From positions 62,001 through 126,000 of the forward strand of contig NZ_PDCG01000003.1 of assembly GCF_003315635.1 (NCBI RefSeq): DNA of 64,000 nucleotides, read 5' to 3'. A program made the position numbers and the translations under genes. Shown here piece by piece: positions 1-12,285 of the stretch. This DNA comes from Bifidobacterium aemilianum. GTDB taxonomy: Bacteria > Actinomycetota > Actinomycetes > Actinomycetales > Bifidobacteriaceae. Within the stretch, counting starts at the first letter, position 1. Every line of letters starts with the position of its first letter. Below the pieces are notes generated by a model that did no database searches, was not told where the DNA came from, and saw nothing but the letters and a program-made list of their open reading frames with translations.

Positions 1-2351
1 AGGGTCTTCAGGTCGCCGAACTGCTCGCAGGCGGTGCCCAGGCCGTACCAGGCGGCCAGGTTGATGCGGGCCTGTGCCCAGGAGAAGACCCAGGGGATAG
101 TCCGCAGGTCGTCCAGGGACTTGGCTCCCAGGCCGCGCTTGGCTGGCCGCGAACCGATGGGCAGGAGTCCGACTTCGGTCAGGGGCGTGACGGTGGAGAA
201 CCAGGGGGTGAAGTCCGGCGTATTGAGCAGGTCCAGGAAGCGCTGGTGGGCCGCTTCGTCCAGCTTGCCGGCCATATCCGCATACTCTCGGGTCATGTCG
301 GTGTTGGTCTTCTCCACGCTGGGCGCCGACTGGAGGAGGGTGGCCGCAGCCACCGATTCCACATGCCGGATGGCCAGGATCGGGTTGCCATAGCGGGCGA
401 AGATGACCTCTCCCTGCTCGGTGAGCTTGAAGCGGCAGTTGACGGAACCGACGGGCTGGGCCAGCACCGCGCGGTTGGCCGGCCCGCCTCCGCGCCCGAC
501 GGCACCGCCGCGGCCATGGAAGAGGGTCAGGTCTATGCCGTGCTGGTCGGCCCAGGTGGCGATCCGCTCCTGGGCGGAGTGGAGGGCCAGGGTGGCCGAG
601 GTGGGGCCGGCGTCCTTGGAGGAGTCGGAGTAGCCCAGCATGACCTCCATCTTGTTGCCGGTGGCCTTCAGCCGCTCTTGGACCTCGGGGATCTTGATGA
701 TGTCCTCCAGCACGTCCACGCAGTTCTGCAGGTCCTCCAGCTGCTCGAAGAGGGGGATGACGTCGATGGTGGGGACTTCCTCGGAATGGGCGAAAGCCAG
801 GCGGTTGAGCTCATAGACATCGCGCACGTTCTGGGCCGACTTGGTGAAGGAGATGATGTAGCGGCGGGCGGCCTTGGGGCCTTGCCTGCGCTGGATGGCT
901 CCCAGGGCCCGGAAGGTGTCCAGAACCTCGCGGGTCATGGGTTGCAGTTCGCCGCGCTCACTGTGTAGGCCGTGCTCACGGATGTCTTCCAAGGCCCGGC
1001 GGTGGACCACTGAGTGCTGACGGAACTCCATCTCGACCAGATGGAAGCCGAAGGTCTGCGCCTGCCAGATTAGGTCCTGGAGGGCGCCATAGGCCACGCG
1101 TCGTGCCCCGGCGGCTGCCAGGGAGCGCTGGACGGTTTGCAGGTCCTCGATGTACTCGTCGCAGTTTCTGTACATCAGGTCCGCGTCCCGGGCGATGGTG
1201 AAGTGGAGGCGGTCGGCGATTACCAAGAGCACGGCCCGGTGGAGCTCGCTGGTGGAGATCAGGGATGCCTTTTCGGTCAGGCGCTCGCTCATCTCCTGCT
1301 GGCGACCCCAGAGGTTGAGGAGTTCGTCGCTGGGCGGGGTGGTGCCGGACTCGACGGTTAGGTTGCGGCCGGCATGCCTGGTGGCCTCCTCCAGGGCTCC
1401 GATGGCGTGGTCACTGAACTTTCGGGCCACCTGGCGGCTGACCTTGGCGGTCACGTTGGGGTTGCCGTCACGGTCGGAGCCAATCCAGCTGCCGGGTTTG
1501 AAGAAGGCCGGGCAGACCGGTTCGACCAGTCCCGCCTTGTCGCCCAGCATCCAGTCGTCGAAGCGACGGTAGACCTTGGGAATGGTGGTGAAGAGCGTGT
1601 TGTCGAAGATGTCGAGGATGGTGTCGGCCTCCTCAACGGGTGTCGGCTTCTTCATGGCGATGGGGGAGGTGCGGAAGAGGGCGTCGATCTCGGCATAGAG
1701 TCGGCGGTAGTTCTCCTTCTTGTCGGACCCTCCCAGGAGCTTGCTGACACTGAGCAGGTCGGAGATGCGGCGGATCTTGCCCTCAACGGCCTTGCGCCGC
1801 GCCTCGGTGGGGTGGGCGGTGAAGACCGGGTGGAATTCCAGACGGTCCAGGAGCTTCCTGGCTTCATCGGCGCCCATCTCCTCAGTGAGCTGGTGGTAGG
1901 CGCGGGTCATCTCGTTGACCGGATCGGTCGGCTGGTCCTCGCCCACCTTGGATTCGCGCTGGTGGAGGACCTCGACCCGGTAGTTCTCCTCGCAGAGGTT
2001 GGCCAGGTGGAAGTAGGTGGCGAAGGCCCGTGCCAGAAGCTGGGCGTCCGGCAGCTTCATGGCGTCGATGGTCTTGACGGCCCGTCCCAGGCCGTTGTCG
2101 CGGTTGTCGGAGACCTCGGCGGCTTCATCGTAGTGCTCGGCGCTCGCCTCGACCACGTCCTTGCGGACAGTGTCGAAGGTGGCCAGCAGCTTGGGGTCAA
2201 ATTCGCCCAGAACATCTCGAAGAATTGTTAGGCACAAATCCATGTCGTGCCTCAGGGATTCGGGGAGTTCGTGCTCCTCCGGTCCGCTGGTTCCCAGACC
2301 CGATGTGACCATCGTCGCGTCGGCCGGGTCAATATGGTTGCTTACAGTCAT
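1..2351 (-). CDS. ppc: Phosphoenolpyruvate carboxylase, C-terminus cut by window edge
   Basis: This cytoplasmic enzyme carboxylates phosphoenolpyruvate to oxaloacetate, the anaplerotic step bifidobacteria use to make aspartate-family and C4 compounds. About 783 residues are visible from the start; the end lies beyond base 1. Key motifs are present in order: FTAHPTEARR (catalytic His), GYSDSSKDAGP, and the glycine-rich FHGRGGAVGRGGGP substrate loop. The last visible residues, IPWVFSWAQARINLAAWYGLG, match the conserved C-terminal third of the family. The start ATG at 2349-2351 follows a perfect AGGAGGTCCT ribosome-binding site. The gene is read away from the exporter gene at 2600, and an exact parS site lies between them. 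Confidence 0.97.
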   Translation of the reverse strand, partial: MTVSNHIDPADATMVTSGLGTSGPEEHELPESLRHDMDLCLTILRDVLGEFDPKLLATFDTVRKDVVEASAEHYDEAAEVSDNRDNGLGRAVKTIDAMKLPDAQLLARAFATYFHLANLCEENYRVEVLHQRESKVGEDQPTDPVNEMTRAYHQLTEEMGADEARKLLDRLEFHPVFTAHPTEARRKAVEGKIRRISDLLSVSKLLGGSDKKENYRRLYAEIDALFRTSPIAMKKPTPVEEADTILDIFDNTLFTTIPKVYRRFDDWMLGDKAGLVEPVCPAFFKPGSWIGSDRDGNPNVTAKVSRQVARKFSDHAIGALEEATRHAGRNLTVESGTTPPSDELLNLWGRQQEMSERLTEKASLISTSELHRAVLLVIADRLHFTIARDADLMYRNCDEYIEDLQTVQRSLAAAGARRVAYGALQDLIWQAQTFGFHLVEMEFRQHSVVHRRALEDIREHGLHSERGELQPMTREVLDTFRALGAIQRRQGPKAARRYIISFTKSAQNVRDVYELNRLAFAHSEEVPTIDVIPLFEQLEDLQNCVDVLEDIIKIPEVQERLKATGNKMEVMLGYSDSSKDAGPTSATLALHSAQERIATWADQHGIDLTLFHGRGGAVGRGGGPANRAVLAQPVGSVNCRFKLTEQGEVIFARYGNPILAIRHVESVAAATLLQSAPSVEKTNTDMTREYADMAGKLDEAAHQRFLDLLNTPDFTPWFSTVTPLTEVGLLPIGSRPAKRGLGAKSLDDLRTIPWVFSWAQARINLAAWYGLGTACEQFGDLKT

Positions 2352-2520
2352 AGGACCTCCTCAGGTTCAATCTCCGGTTGTTCGGTCTGCCAGTCCTTCG
2401 CGGCTCCTCCGCGATTGTGGTGGCTGGTTGTTGCGAACCCAAAGCCTTCGATTCAACAGGTGCAGTCACATTCTATGTCGGCAAAGTTACCAATGGCGAC
2501 ATTCTGATTGCGGACTGGAC

Positions 2521-2536
2521 TGTTTCACGTGAAACA
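2521..2536. other. parS (ParB/Spo0J-binding) site
   Basis: The sequence TGTTTCACGTGAAACA is a perfect 16-base palindrome identical to the bacterial parS consensus TGTTNCACGTGAAACA. Symmetry extends three more bases on each side (2518-2539). It sits in the non-coding gap between the divergent ppc and thrE-like genes. ParB loads at parS and spreads to organise the origin region, so the site implies proximity to oriC. Confidence 0.93.
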
Positions 2537-2599
2537 GTCGGTGCTGCTGCCTTGGGCGGGCCGGCCTGGAAGGGGCAGGGCCTGCGCTAGAACTGAAGT

Positions 2600-4336
2600 A
2601 TGACCTCCATTGACAAGACAGAAGAGCGGCAGCATAATGCGGACAAACCCAAGTCCTTCCATACCCATGCCGTCCCCTTGAATATGGACGACATCCAGCA
2701 GGACTGGGACGAGCCAATCGTCGATGCCTGTCTGGCGGCCAAGAGCTCGGTGATTATGCGGGTCGGTGCCCTGGATCTTGGGTCCGGCACGGGTTCCTTC
2801 CGCGTGCGCGAGATGATGAACCGGATCGCCTACCCCCTGGGTGTGCACGTGCGGGCCGAGGTCAACCTCACCGACATTGAAGCCTCCTGCACCGATGGCT
2901 CCGATAGGCTGACCGAAGTCGTGGACCTGCCGACCACCGGCGTCAACACCGAGCGAATCTGGCTTCTGGAGCACTTCGCGGACTGGTTCAATGTCAACCT
3001 GGGTGCCGACTCCCTCTACCATGCCAAGGCAACCGTGTCACAGGAATTGGTCGAGTACCTGGGCAACCCCACATCCCGGCATTCGGCCCTGCGAGCCGTG
3101 AAGCAGGCCCGCCGCTCCCAGGAATCACAGGAGGGGGCCCGCCAGGGGGGCCAATCGGCAGGGGGCCGGACCCTTGACCAGGCGGCGGATCAAGGACCCC
3201 AGGAGGCCGTAGTGGACCAGCTGGCCCAGGAGGTCACTGATGCCAAGGCCGCGGCCCGTGGGTGCGAGCCAGGGCAGGCCACGGCCGAAGACAAGGCCAA
3301 GGTCTCGGCCGCCCTCACCTCACTCACCCGTACAGCCAACCAAGGCAACCGCCTGACCGTCGGCCAGGCCCACCGGCATCTGGACTTGATCGAGAGCCGC
3401 AAGCCCCTGTACTCCCCCTGGTTCTCCGGCCTGGCCTCGGCCCTGGCCTGCGCGGCCTTCGTCTTCCTCCTGGGCGGCGGCCCCTACGACATGGTCGGGG
3501 CCTTTGTGGGGGCTGGGTTGGGCCAGTGGCTGCGCCGCCGGATGTTCGCCCACCATCTCAACCAGTTCTTCGTCACCTTCGTGTGTGTGGCGGTGGCCGC
3601 CCTGGCCTGCGTGGGAACGTTGCGCCTAATCGGCCTCTTCAACCCGGTGGCCCTCCAGCATGACACGGCCTATATCGGGGCCATGCTCTTCGTCATCCCC
3701 GGCTTCCCATTGATCACCGGCGGCCTCGACATCGCCAAGCTGGACTTCCCCTCAGGCATCCAACGCTGCTGCTACACGCTGGCCATCATCCTTATGGCCA
3801 CCCTGGCCGGCTGGATGGTGGCCTATCTGGTCAGGTTGAACCCCCAGGGATTCGAGCCCATGGGCCTAGACCCCTGGCTTAACGCCGGTCTGAGGATGCT
3901 GGCGGCCTTCGTTGGTGTCTGGGGCTTCTCGGTGCTCTTCAACTCACCCCAGCGCATGTGCTGTACGGCGGCGGTGATCGGCGCCATCACCGACACCCTG
4001 CGCCTGACCATGACCGATTGCGGCATGCCCCCCGAAGCCGCGGCCTTTCTGGGGGCCCTGCTGGCCGGGCTCCTGGCCACCGCCTGGCGGTCCTCCGTCC
4101 GGCACGGCTTCCTGCCGCCCCACCTGGGCTACCCCCGCATCTGCCTGACCGTGCCCTCAATCGTCATCATGGTGCCGGGGCTCTATATGTACCAGGCCAT
4201 GTTCCACCTGGGCCAGTTCGACATTCTGCGCGCCCTTGACTGGGGCTTCCGCGCTTTCATGGTCATCGTCTGCCTGCCCATCGGTCTGGCCATGGCCCGG
4301 GTCATCACCGACAAGGCCTGGCGCTACGACGTCTGA
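2600..4336 (+). CDS. thrE: Threonine/serine exporter family protein (ThrE type)
   Basis: A 578-residue protein with the two-part ThrE architecture. Residues about 45-175 (GALDLGSGTGSFRVREMM onward) form the cytoplasmic DUF1212-type N-domain. A hydrophilic linker (about 175-270) is followed by roughly ten hydrophobic membrane segments to the end, corresponding to the DUF1212/DUF3815 membrane parts. Family members export threonine and serine by proton-motive force; that substrate is inferred. There is no Shine-Dalgarno sequence, but TAGAAC ends 6 bases before the ATG, suggesting a leaderless transcript. It converges on trpS; the 176-base gap shows no strong terminator. Confidence 0.85.
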   Translation: MTSIDKTEERQHNADKPKSFHTHAVPLNMDDIQQDWDEPIVDACLAAKSSVIMRVGALDLGSGTGSFRVREMMNRIAYPLGVHVRAEVNLTDIEASCTDGSDRLTEVVDLPTTGVNTERIWLLEHFADWFNVNLGADSLYHAKATVSQELVEYLGNPTSRHSALRAVKQARRSQESQEGARQGGQSAGGRTLDQAADQGPQEAVVDQLAQEVTDAKAAARGCEPGQATAEDKAKVSAALTSLTRTANQGNRLTVGQAHRHLDLIESRKPLYSPWFSGLASALACAAFVFLLGGGPYDMVGAFVGAGLGQWLRRRMFAHHLNQFFVTFVCVAVAALACVGTLRLIGLFNPVALQHDTAYIGAMLFVIPGFPLITGGLDIAKLDFPSGIQRCCYTLAIILMATLAGWMVAYLVRLNPQGFEPMGLDPWLNAGLRMLAAFVGVWGFSVLFNSPQRMCCTAAVIGAITDTLRLTMTDCGMPPEAAAFLGALLAGLLATAWRSSVRHGFLPPHLGYPRICLTVPSIVIMVPGLYMYQAMFHLGQFDILRALDWGFRAFMVIVCLPIGLAMARVITDKAWRYDV

Positions 4337-4512
4337 ACCTGGATGGCTGGCCTGTCCGAAAGGGGGAGGCTCTCCCACGGTGATGTCACCAGGCTCGCCT
4401 GGATAGAGACCTGCCAAGCGGCTTGCTTCCAGCGGTCTAGGGTCTTGTCGCAGACGGTGTATCATCCACCTTCGGTTCGCACTGCCTTAGTGCTTCCTTC
4501 GGTTGGTGTGCT

Positions 4513-5604
4513 TCAGTAGCGCATGCCCATGGCCTCGCGGACCTGCTCCAGGGTCTCCTCGGCAATGGCGTTGGCCTTGCGGTTACCCTCGTGGAGAATG
4601 TCACGCACCGAATCCATGTCCTTGGCCAGCTCGGCCCGGCGCTCGCGGTGGGGGGCCAGGAAGTCGTTGACGGAGCTGATGACATACTGCTTCAGGGCGC
4701 CGGCCCCGGAGTCACCGATCTCCTCGGCGATGTCGGCCGGGTCGCGCCCGGTCACCAGGCCGGCGGTGGTCAGCAGGGCCGAGACCTGCGGGCGGTTGAC
4801 CGGGTCGAAGCTGATGGTCCGCTCGGAATCGGTCGGGCTCTTCTTGATCAGCTTGGCCGTCTCCTCGGCGGTGGCGCTCAGCATGATCGAATTGCCGTAG
4901 GACTTGCTCATCTTGCGCCCGTCCAAGCCCGGAATCTCAGGGGATTCAGACAGAATCGCCGCCGGCTCCGGGAAGACAGGGTTCTTCTTGGTATAGCGGT
5001 CGTTGAAACGGCGGGCGATGGTTCGGGTCAGCTCCACATGGGGCAGGTTGTCTTTGCCGATCGGCACCACATTGGCCTTGCAGAAGAGAATGTCGCAGGC
5101 CTGGTGGACCGGGTAGGTCAGGAGCAGGCCGGTCAGGGCATGGCCCGAAGCCTCCATCTCGGACTTGACCGTAGGGTTGCGGTGGAGCTCGGCCTCGGTG
5201 ACCAGGGACATGAAGGGCAGCATGAGCTGGTTCTCGGCCGGCACTGCGGAATGGGTGAAGATCATGGTCTTGGCCGGGTCGATGCCCGCGGCCAGGTAGT
5301 CCAGCACCAGGCCCAGCACATTGTCCTCCATGTGCTCGGTGGTGTCACGGTCGGTGATCACCTGGTAGTCGGCGATGATGATGTTGGTGTGGACACCCTT
5401 GTTCTGCATGGCCACGCGCTCGCGGATGGAACCGAAGTAGTGCCCCAGGTGGAGTCGGCCGGTCGGCCTGTCGCCGGTCAGCATGGTGAACTTGCCGGGG
5501 TTCTCCTCCAGCCTGGCCAGGGTCTTGTCGGACCGGTCCTTGGCCGCCAGGAAGCTGGCATTCAGCTCATTGCCCGCCGCTGTTACCTGCTGATCATCGC
5601 TCAT
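4513..5604 (-). CDS. trpS: Tryptophan--tRNA ligase
   Basis: This class I aminoacyl-tRNA synthetase charges tRNA-Trp. The HIGH-type signature appears as PTGRLHLGHYFGS about 45 residues from the start, and the KMSKS loop as GRKMSKSYGNS in the last third. The chosen start (MSDDQQVTAAGNEL) gives 363 residues; an in-frame ATG 144 bases upstream would add a tail unlike the family. AAGGA lies about 9 bases before the chosen ATG. It is divergent from the DUF3073 gene. Confidence 0.96.
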   Translation of the reverse strand: MSDDQQVTAAGNELNASFLAAKDRSDKTLARLEENPGKFTMLTGDRPTGRLHLGHYFGSIRERVAMQNKGVHTNIIIADYQVITDRDTTEHMEDNVLGLVLDYLAAGIDPAKTMIFTHSAVPAENQLMLPFMSLVTEAELHRNPTVKSEMEASGHALTGLLLTYPVHQACDILFCKANVVPIGKDNLPHVELTRTIARRFNDRYTKKNPVFPEPAAILSESPEIPGLDGRKMSKSYGNSIMLSATAEETAKLIKKSPTDSERTISFDPVNRPQVSALLTTAGLVTGRDPADIAEEIGDSGAGALKQYVISSVNDFLAPHRERRAELAKDMDSVRDILHEGNRKANAIAEETLEQVREAMGMRY

Positions 5605-5748
5605 GCCCTGATCCTTAGAAAAGTGTGCCCATTCAGTCAGAATATTGCTTTTATCGTAAAAGTTCGAGCAGACAAGCCTTTGGAGACGAACAGGTGGTAG
5701 GCTCTTGTGGTGATGAAACCATACTAAATACAGATTGCAGGGGGTCAC

Positions 5749-6432
5749 ATGGGCCGCGGACGTCAGAAGGCGAAACAGCAGAAAATTGCCCGTAAGCTCA
5801 AGTACCTGACTACCGATACCGACTATGACGAGTTGGCCAAGGAGCTGCGGTCTGCCGAGACAGGTGGCGGTGAAGACGACGTTTTCACAGAGATTGCCGC
5901 CGAGTTCTCTCCCGCACGGACGGTCTCCAGCAAACCTGCTGCCCCCAGTGCCGGCGTTGAGGCTGGCATGGACGCCGGCAAGAGTCCGGCCGCTTCCGCC
6001 GATAGGGACATTCCCGCCGACGATCTGGACGAATATGCCCGTTGGGCCGCCGAGGCCGCCGCCAAGGCCACGGACCAGATTCCGGTCGTCAAGAAAGCCG
6101 TCAAGCCCCGCAAGCCCATTCCCATGCCTGTTCCATCGGCCCTGCGCAAGGGTGCTGCGGCAGCTGCCACGGTTGCCGACAGTGCCCCGGCCAAGGCTGC
6201 CCCCAAGGCCGCCAGCAAGTCCGCTGCCAAGTCCACGGCTAAGACCGCCTCAACCGGCAAGACTGCCGCAAGCAAGGCCAAGCCGGCAAACAAAACTGCA
6301 ACCAAGACAACCAAGGCCCCGTCCAAAACCTCTTCGAAGGCAGGCACCAAGTCTGCGGCCAAGGCCAAGGCGGCATCGACAAAAGCCGCTACAAAGACCA
6401 CCCTCAAGGCAAGCGGCACCGCTAGCGACTGA
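5749..6432 (+). CDS. DUF3073 protein with long Lys/Ala-rich tail
   Basis: The first ~40 residues (MGRGRQKAKQQKIARKLKYL, then a DYDELAKEL segment) match the actinobacterial DUF3073 family, whose members are usually short, acidic-basic proteins of unknown function. Here the protein is 227 residues. From about residue 135 to the end it is a low-complexity chain of Ala, Lys, Ser, Thr and Pro (AKAAPKAASKSAAKS-like units), similar in composition to histone H1 or HU-tail proteins. The middle (residues 50-100) is acidic and holds DLDEYARWAAEAAAKA. A nucleic-acid-binding role is an inference from composition. It is convergent with the SCP-like gene 9 bases away. Confidence 0.8.
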   Translation: MGRGRQKAKQQKIARKLKYLTTDTDYDELAKELRSAETGGGEDDVFTEIAAEFSPARTVSSKPAAPSAGVEAGMDAGKSPAASADRDIPADDLDEYARWAAEAAAKATDQIPVVKKAVKPRKPIPMPVPSALRKGAAAAATVADSAPAKAAPKAASKSAAKSTAKTASTGKTAASKAKPANKTATKTTKAPSKTSSKAGTKSAAKAKAASTKAATKTTLKASGTASD

Positions 6433-6441
6433 CGCTGCGGC

Positions 6442-6858
6442 CTAGAGGGGCAGTAGGTCGCTAAGGTCGTCGCGCTCGCCGACCGCGCTGATGCGACCGG
6501 CTTCCCTCTCCTCATTCCAACTGGTGATGCCGGAGGCCAGCCGAAGCCAGACCTCGGGGTCCAGCTCAATAACATCCGGTGGGGTCAGATTGTGTGGGTC
6601 CGAAGCGGGACCATCCAGAATCTTGATGGCCCCCCAGGGCGCGACCCTCACCTCAACCCCGGGTCCAGGTGCCTTGCGTTCCAAGAGAAACAGACTGTAG
6701 CGCACAGCCATGGCCCAGGTTGGCCGAGGAAGATCCGGCTCGACAGCTAAGCGCTCCGACGTATTAGCCCTCGCCGGAACCTTCTCCCGGGCCGTCTGCT
6801 GCCACAGTTCCCAAGCCGCCCGGCCCTTGCCCAAATCCGCTTCTCGTATTGCTGCCAT
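6442..6858 (-). CDS. SCP-like (sterol carrier family) protein
   Basis: A 138-residue cytoplasmic protein of the actinobacterial bacterial-SCP type. It has a basic N-terminus with an early tryptophan (AAWELW) and a second half reading VEVRVAPWGAIKILDGP, then VIELDPEVWLRLASGITSW, the pattern typical of the small SCP-like fold. No membrane segments or catalytic motif are visible. The function of this branch is unknown; a lipid-binding pocket is inferred from the fold family only. The start ATG follows GGGGGT, a usable ribosome-binding site. Confidence 0.65.
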   Translation of the reverse strand: MAAIREADLGKGRAAWELWQQTAREKVPARANTSERLAVEPDLPRPTWAMAVRYSLFLLERKAPGPGVEVRVAPWGAIKILDGPASDPHNLTPPDVIELDPEVWLRLASGITSWNEEREAGRISAVGERDDLSDLLPL

Positions 6859-6976
6859 ACCCCCATTCTGCCCCGCTCTTTGGACCCTGGCGCTGTGACG
6901 TATGCCAACTCATCTGCACACAGAGGCTGTGGTGTGCGGGGTCCCCGCGCCCCGTACGCCGGTTGCCTGGGGGTTG

Positions 6977-9291
6977 TCAGCCCCTTGGCCATTGCTTCCG
7001 ACCTCTCTCGCGCCGGTTGAGTCCGTGTCTGGTGATGGCCAGGGCCATCAGCGAGGTGAGTGCGAGTCCGGCCGTTAGGGTCCATGCTCCCAGGGGCCCG
7101 CCGGTGAGGCCCCGGGCCAGTTGGCGTGCACGGTGATGAACCAGTGTTGCTGCCAGTTGGCGTGCAGGGTGGTGTTGGCGTTGACCGGCCCGTTACTCCA
7201 GGGTCGGGTCAGGCCGGGGTCGGTGTACCAGCCCTGGAAGTTGCCGTGGTCCCATGCGGCGGGTGTGGGCGCGTTCAGGCTGCTGCCCTTGTCCATGGTC
7301 CGCTCGGCTATGGGGGCGATGTGGCCGGTGGCGGCTCCCAGGTCGAAGGTGACCTTGACGCGGTTGGTCCACTTGGCGGTCAGGACCATGGTGTGGCTGG
7401 TGTCGTCCAGCTCGTCATGGCCTATGGTGCTGCCGGTACCTGGGGTGAAGTTCCAGTGCTTGCCCTTGGCCGTCCATCAGCCGGTGAAGGTGGGCGTGGT
7501 CTCGTTGGGGTAGTTGGGCGCGCTCGGTGCTCACGGGTTGGTGGGTGAGGTCCCGTAGGCCACGGTCTGGTCGGCGGGTGGTGTGGCGGGGCTGCCGGGG
7601 TTGGCGAAGCGCACGGTGTACTGGTCGGCGGCCCATTGGGCCTTGATGGTCATGGGTTCGGCGACCGGGTCGGTCAGGATGTTCCAGGGGGTCTGGCCTC
7701 CTTGGGTGGTCTTGGCCCAGGCTGGTGTGCCTAGGTGGTGGCCTTCCTTGCTGGTCAGGATGGGTCCAACGGGCTCCCCCTCGTGCACGGTGCGGCTGGT
7801 GGGTCCGGTGTCTCCCGAGGTGTCGATGGTCACCAGGTGCATGATGGGCGCCCACTGGCCGTACAGGGTGATGTCGGAGGTGAGCTTGGTGTTGTAGTCC
7901 CATTTGGTGCCGCAGGTGGGTGCGGTCCACCATCCGGTGAAGGTGTAGTGTTCCCTGACAGGGTCGGGCGATGGCCTGGTGGCGTACTCGTCGAGTGGAT
8001 GCTGCTCTCAGGAGGCCTGCCCGTTGCCTGGCGCATAGGTCACCTTGTACTTATACACATTCTGGGTGATGGTACCCGAGAAGATCATGCTGCCCCAGCC
8101 GCCAGCGGGGGTGATGCCTGCCCCGGTACCTTGGGAACGGAAGCCGAAGGTGTAGGTGCCTGCTTCTCGTCTGGGCCAGTTCATGGTTCCGGCGCCAGCA
8201 GGTATAGCTAAGTCTTGTCCCATGACGGTGTCCATAGGCCACATGATTTGTTCATAGCGATAGGGGTTGCCGTCTTGGTTCTTCCAAATGGTGCCAGGGA
8301 TGAGGGGTGAGGGAGCCGGTGCTATGCCGCCGCGTGCGGTGCCTCCGACAAGGGTGTTGGGTGTGGTGCCACTGCTTGGGGTCACGAACTCTGTTGTGTA
8401 GTTGCCATAGTCGTATTTCCAAGTGGCGGGACCCAAAATCACGGGTTGACTCAGGTCGATCCGCAGGTCGGGCATGGTGATCTGCTGGCCCGAGGCATCA
8501 AAGTAGGACAGGGATGGCAGCAATGGGTCGGTGTGTACGTAGTAGCCCATGTTGCCCAGGGGATTCAGGTTGGTGATCCTGTTGTGGTCCAGCCACAGTT
8601 TGGCCAGCTTGGTCAGGCTGCCGGTGCCTAGGGGTGTCACGTCGTTGATCTGGTTGGATCCCAGGTCCAGGCTGGTCAGGTTGGTGAACCGTTGGAGGCC
8701 TTGAAGGTGGTGATGTTCTTGTTGTTGAGGTTCAGGGTGGTGGTGTTGGTGATGTCCGTGGTGGTCAGGGTCTGGGCCACGTTGGTGTTGCCGTGCAGGG
8801 CTTGGGCCATGGCTTTGGCGAGGTTGGTGTCGGGGAAGCAGTTGCTGATGGGGCTGGAGTCCGGCATGCACCCGATTCGGGGTTGGAGCAGGTTTGCGCG
8901 TGCCAGCCAGGGCTGGTCTGGGGTGGACTGCCAGGTCGGGGCGGTCCTGGCTCCGGGCAGGAGAGAGTTGGCGGTGTCGCTCTTGGGTGCCCCATCCGTC
9001 TTGGGTGAATCACCTGTCTTGGGGGCCGGGGGGTCCTGGGTGGGTGGTTCCGATGGGGTTTGTGGGGCCTGCGCTGGTGGTGCGGGTTTGGCTTGGTCTG
9101 TTGGTGTTGGGTTCGTCGTTGAACTCAGGGGTTTGGCCTGGTTGTTGTCGTTGACCGGTCTGGCCGTGGAGGGGTGGTTGGTTGTGTCAGAAATCCCTAC
9201 GGGGGGGGGGGGTCACATTTGCTGCGTTGGCCAAACCGGTCACCAGCGCGATGGTGACGATGGCCGCACGGCGGAGAAGAATGCTCAACAT
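6977..9291 (-). pseudogene. Broken LRR / InlB-repeat surface protein gene
   Basis: Translation starts at ATG 9289-9291 after AAGGAC with a signal peptide (MLSILLRRAAIVTIALVTGL). A 12-C tract (9201-9212 on the plus strand as G) then shifts the frame. The reading continues in the next frame through a Pro/Thr/Lys-rich linker and an LRR-cap motif. Near 8698 one base is missing (AAGGCC where AAGGGCC restores the frame), and the LRR resumes as FTNLTSLDLGSNQINDV. Several Listeria-Bacteroides (InlB B) repeats follow (YTFTGWWTAPTCGTKWDYNT; FQGWYTDPGLTRPWSNG). In-frame TGA codons interrupt at 8008-8010, 7531-7533 and 7477-7479. After a further shift near 7120 a membrane anchor (TLTAGLALTSLMALAI) and basic tail end at TGA 6977. 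The intact form would be an internalin-like cell-surface adhesin. As read it cannot make full-length protein. Confidence 0.82.
9201..9212. repeat. 12-base G/C homopolymer in coding 5' end
   Basis: Twelve consecutive G on the plus strand (C on the coding strand) lie about 27 codons into the LRR surface gene, just after the signal peptide. With 12 C the frame ends at TGA after RRDF. With 11 C it opens into the downstream linker (VGISDTTNHPST). Such tracts are slippage-prone. Confidence 0.9.
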
Positions 9292-9700
9292 GTGTCCTTG
9301 GTGTCCTTTTAGTCCTGTGGGCCCGGACCCGGCTGCGCCCCGTGCGGCTGTGGCCCCCCATCCTGTGGGGTGGGTGCGCCGGCGTGGGGTCTGGCAGACC
9401 ATGGGTGTGGCCCGAAACGCCTGGCGTGCCGGTTCGGTTCCCCTATGATACCGGACCTGACGCGAGGCTCCTCTATCTTGCAATGCCCATCAGCATAGCA
9501 CCCCAGCCTGAACGCGAATGAACGCATACGGTCGCAGCAGGGTGCCCGCCTGCCCGGAATCACCAACCCCCTTGGCCCCTTCTGCTGCTAGCCTTGGGAG
9601 ACGTTAAGCATCCACCAGGAGCCTTGGGGGAACCGGCGGCAGCAGGGCTGGCCACCGCCCTCGGGCCGCTATGGAAGGCATCCGTCGAAGGGAAGTTACC
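9292..9700. other. Intergenic region between LRR gene and glgP
   Basis: These 409 bases separate two divergent genes. No convincing coding sequence, repeat or hairpin terminator is seen. A TAGCCT hexamer at about 9591 is a possible -10 element for glgP. AAGGAC motifs at the left end serve the LRR gene. Confidence 0.5.
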
Positions 9701-12154
<2,454 letters not shown>

Positions 12155-12285
12155 GTCAGCAGCCTGGCGGCGGGCCTGGCCAGCCTCCTGCGTGTTCGGG
12201 GCACTCACCCCTGGCGCTGATGACCCGCTGGCCTCGCTTCCGCTGACCCTGCCTCCGCCAGCTCCGGCTCCGGCCCTGAATACCT

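Noticed and set aside
4513..5748. Longer trpS starting at ATG 5748
   Set aside because: The extra 48 residues are unlike the family and the ATG 5604 has a better ribosome-binding site.
7477..8010. TGA recoded as tryptophan in the LRR gene
   Set aside because: Normal TGG codons abound in the same frame, every other gene uses TGA as stop, and frame shifts also break the gene.
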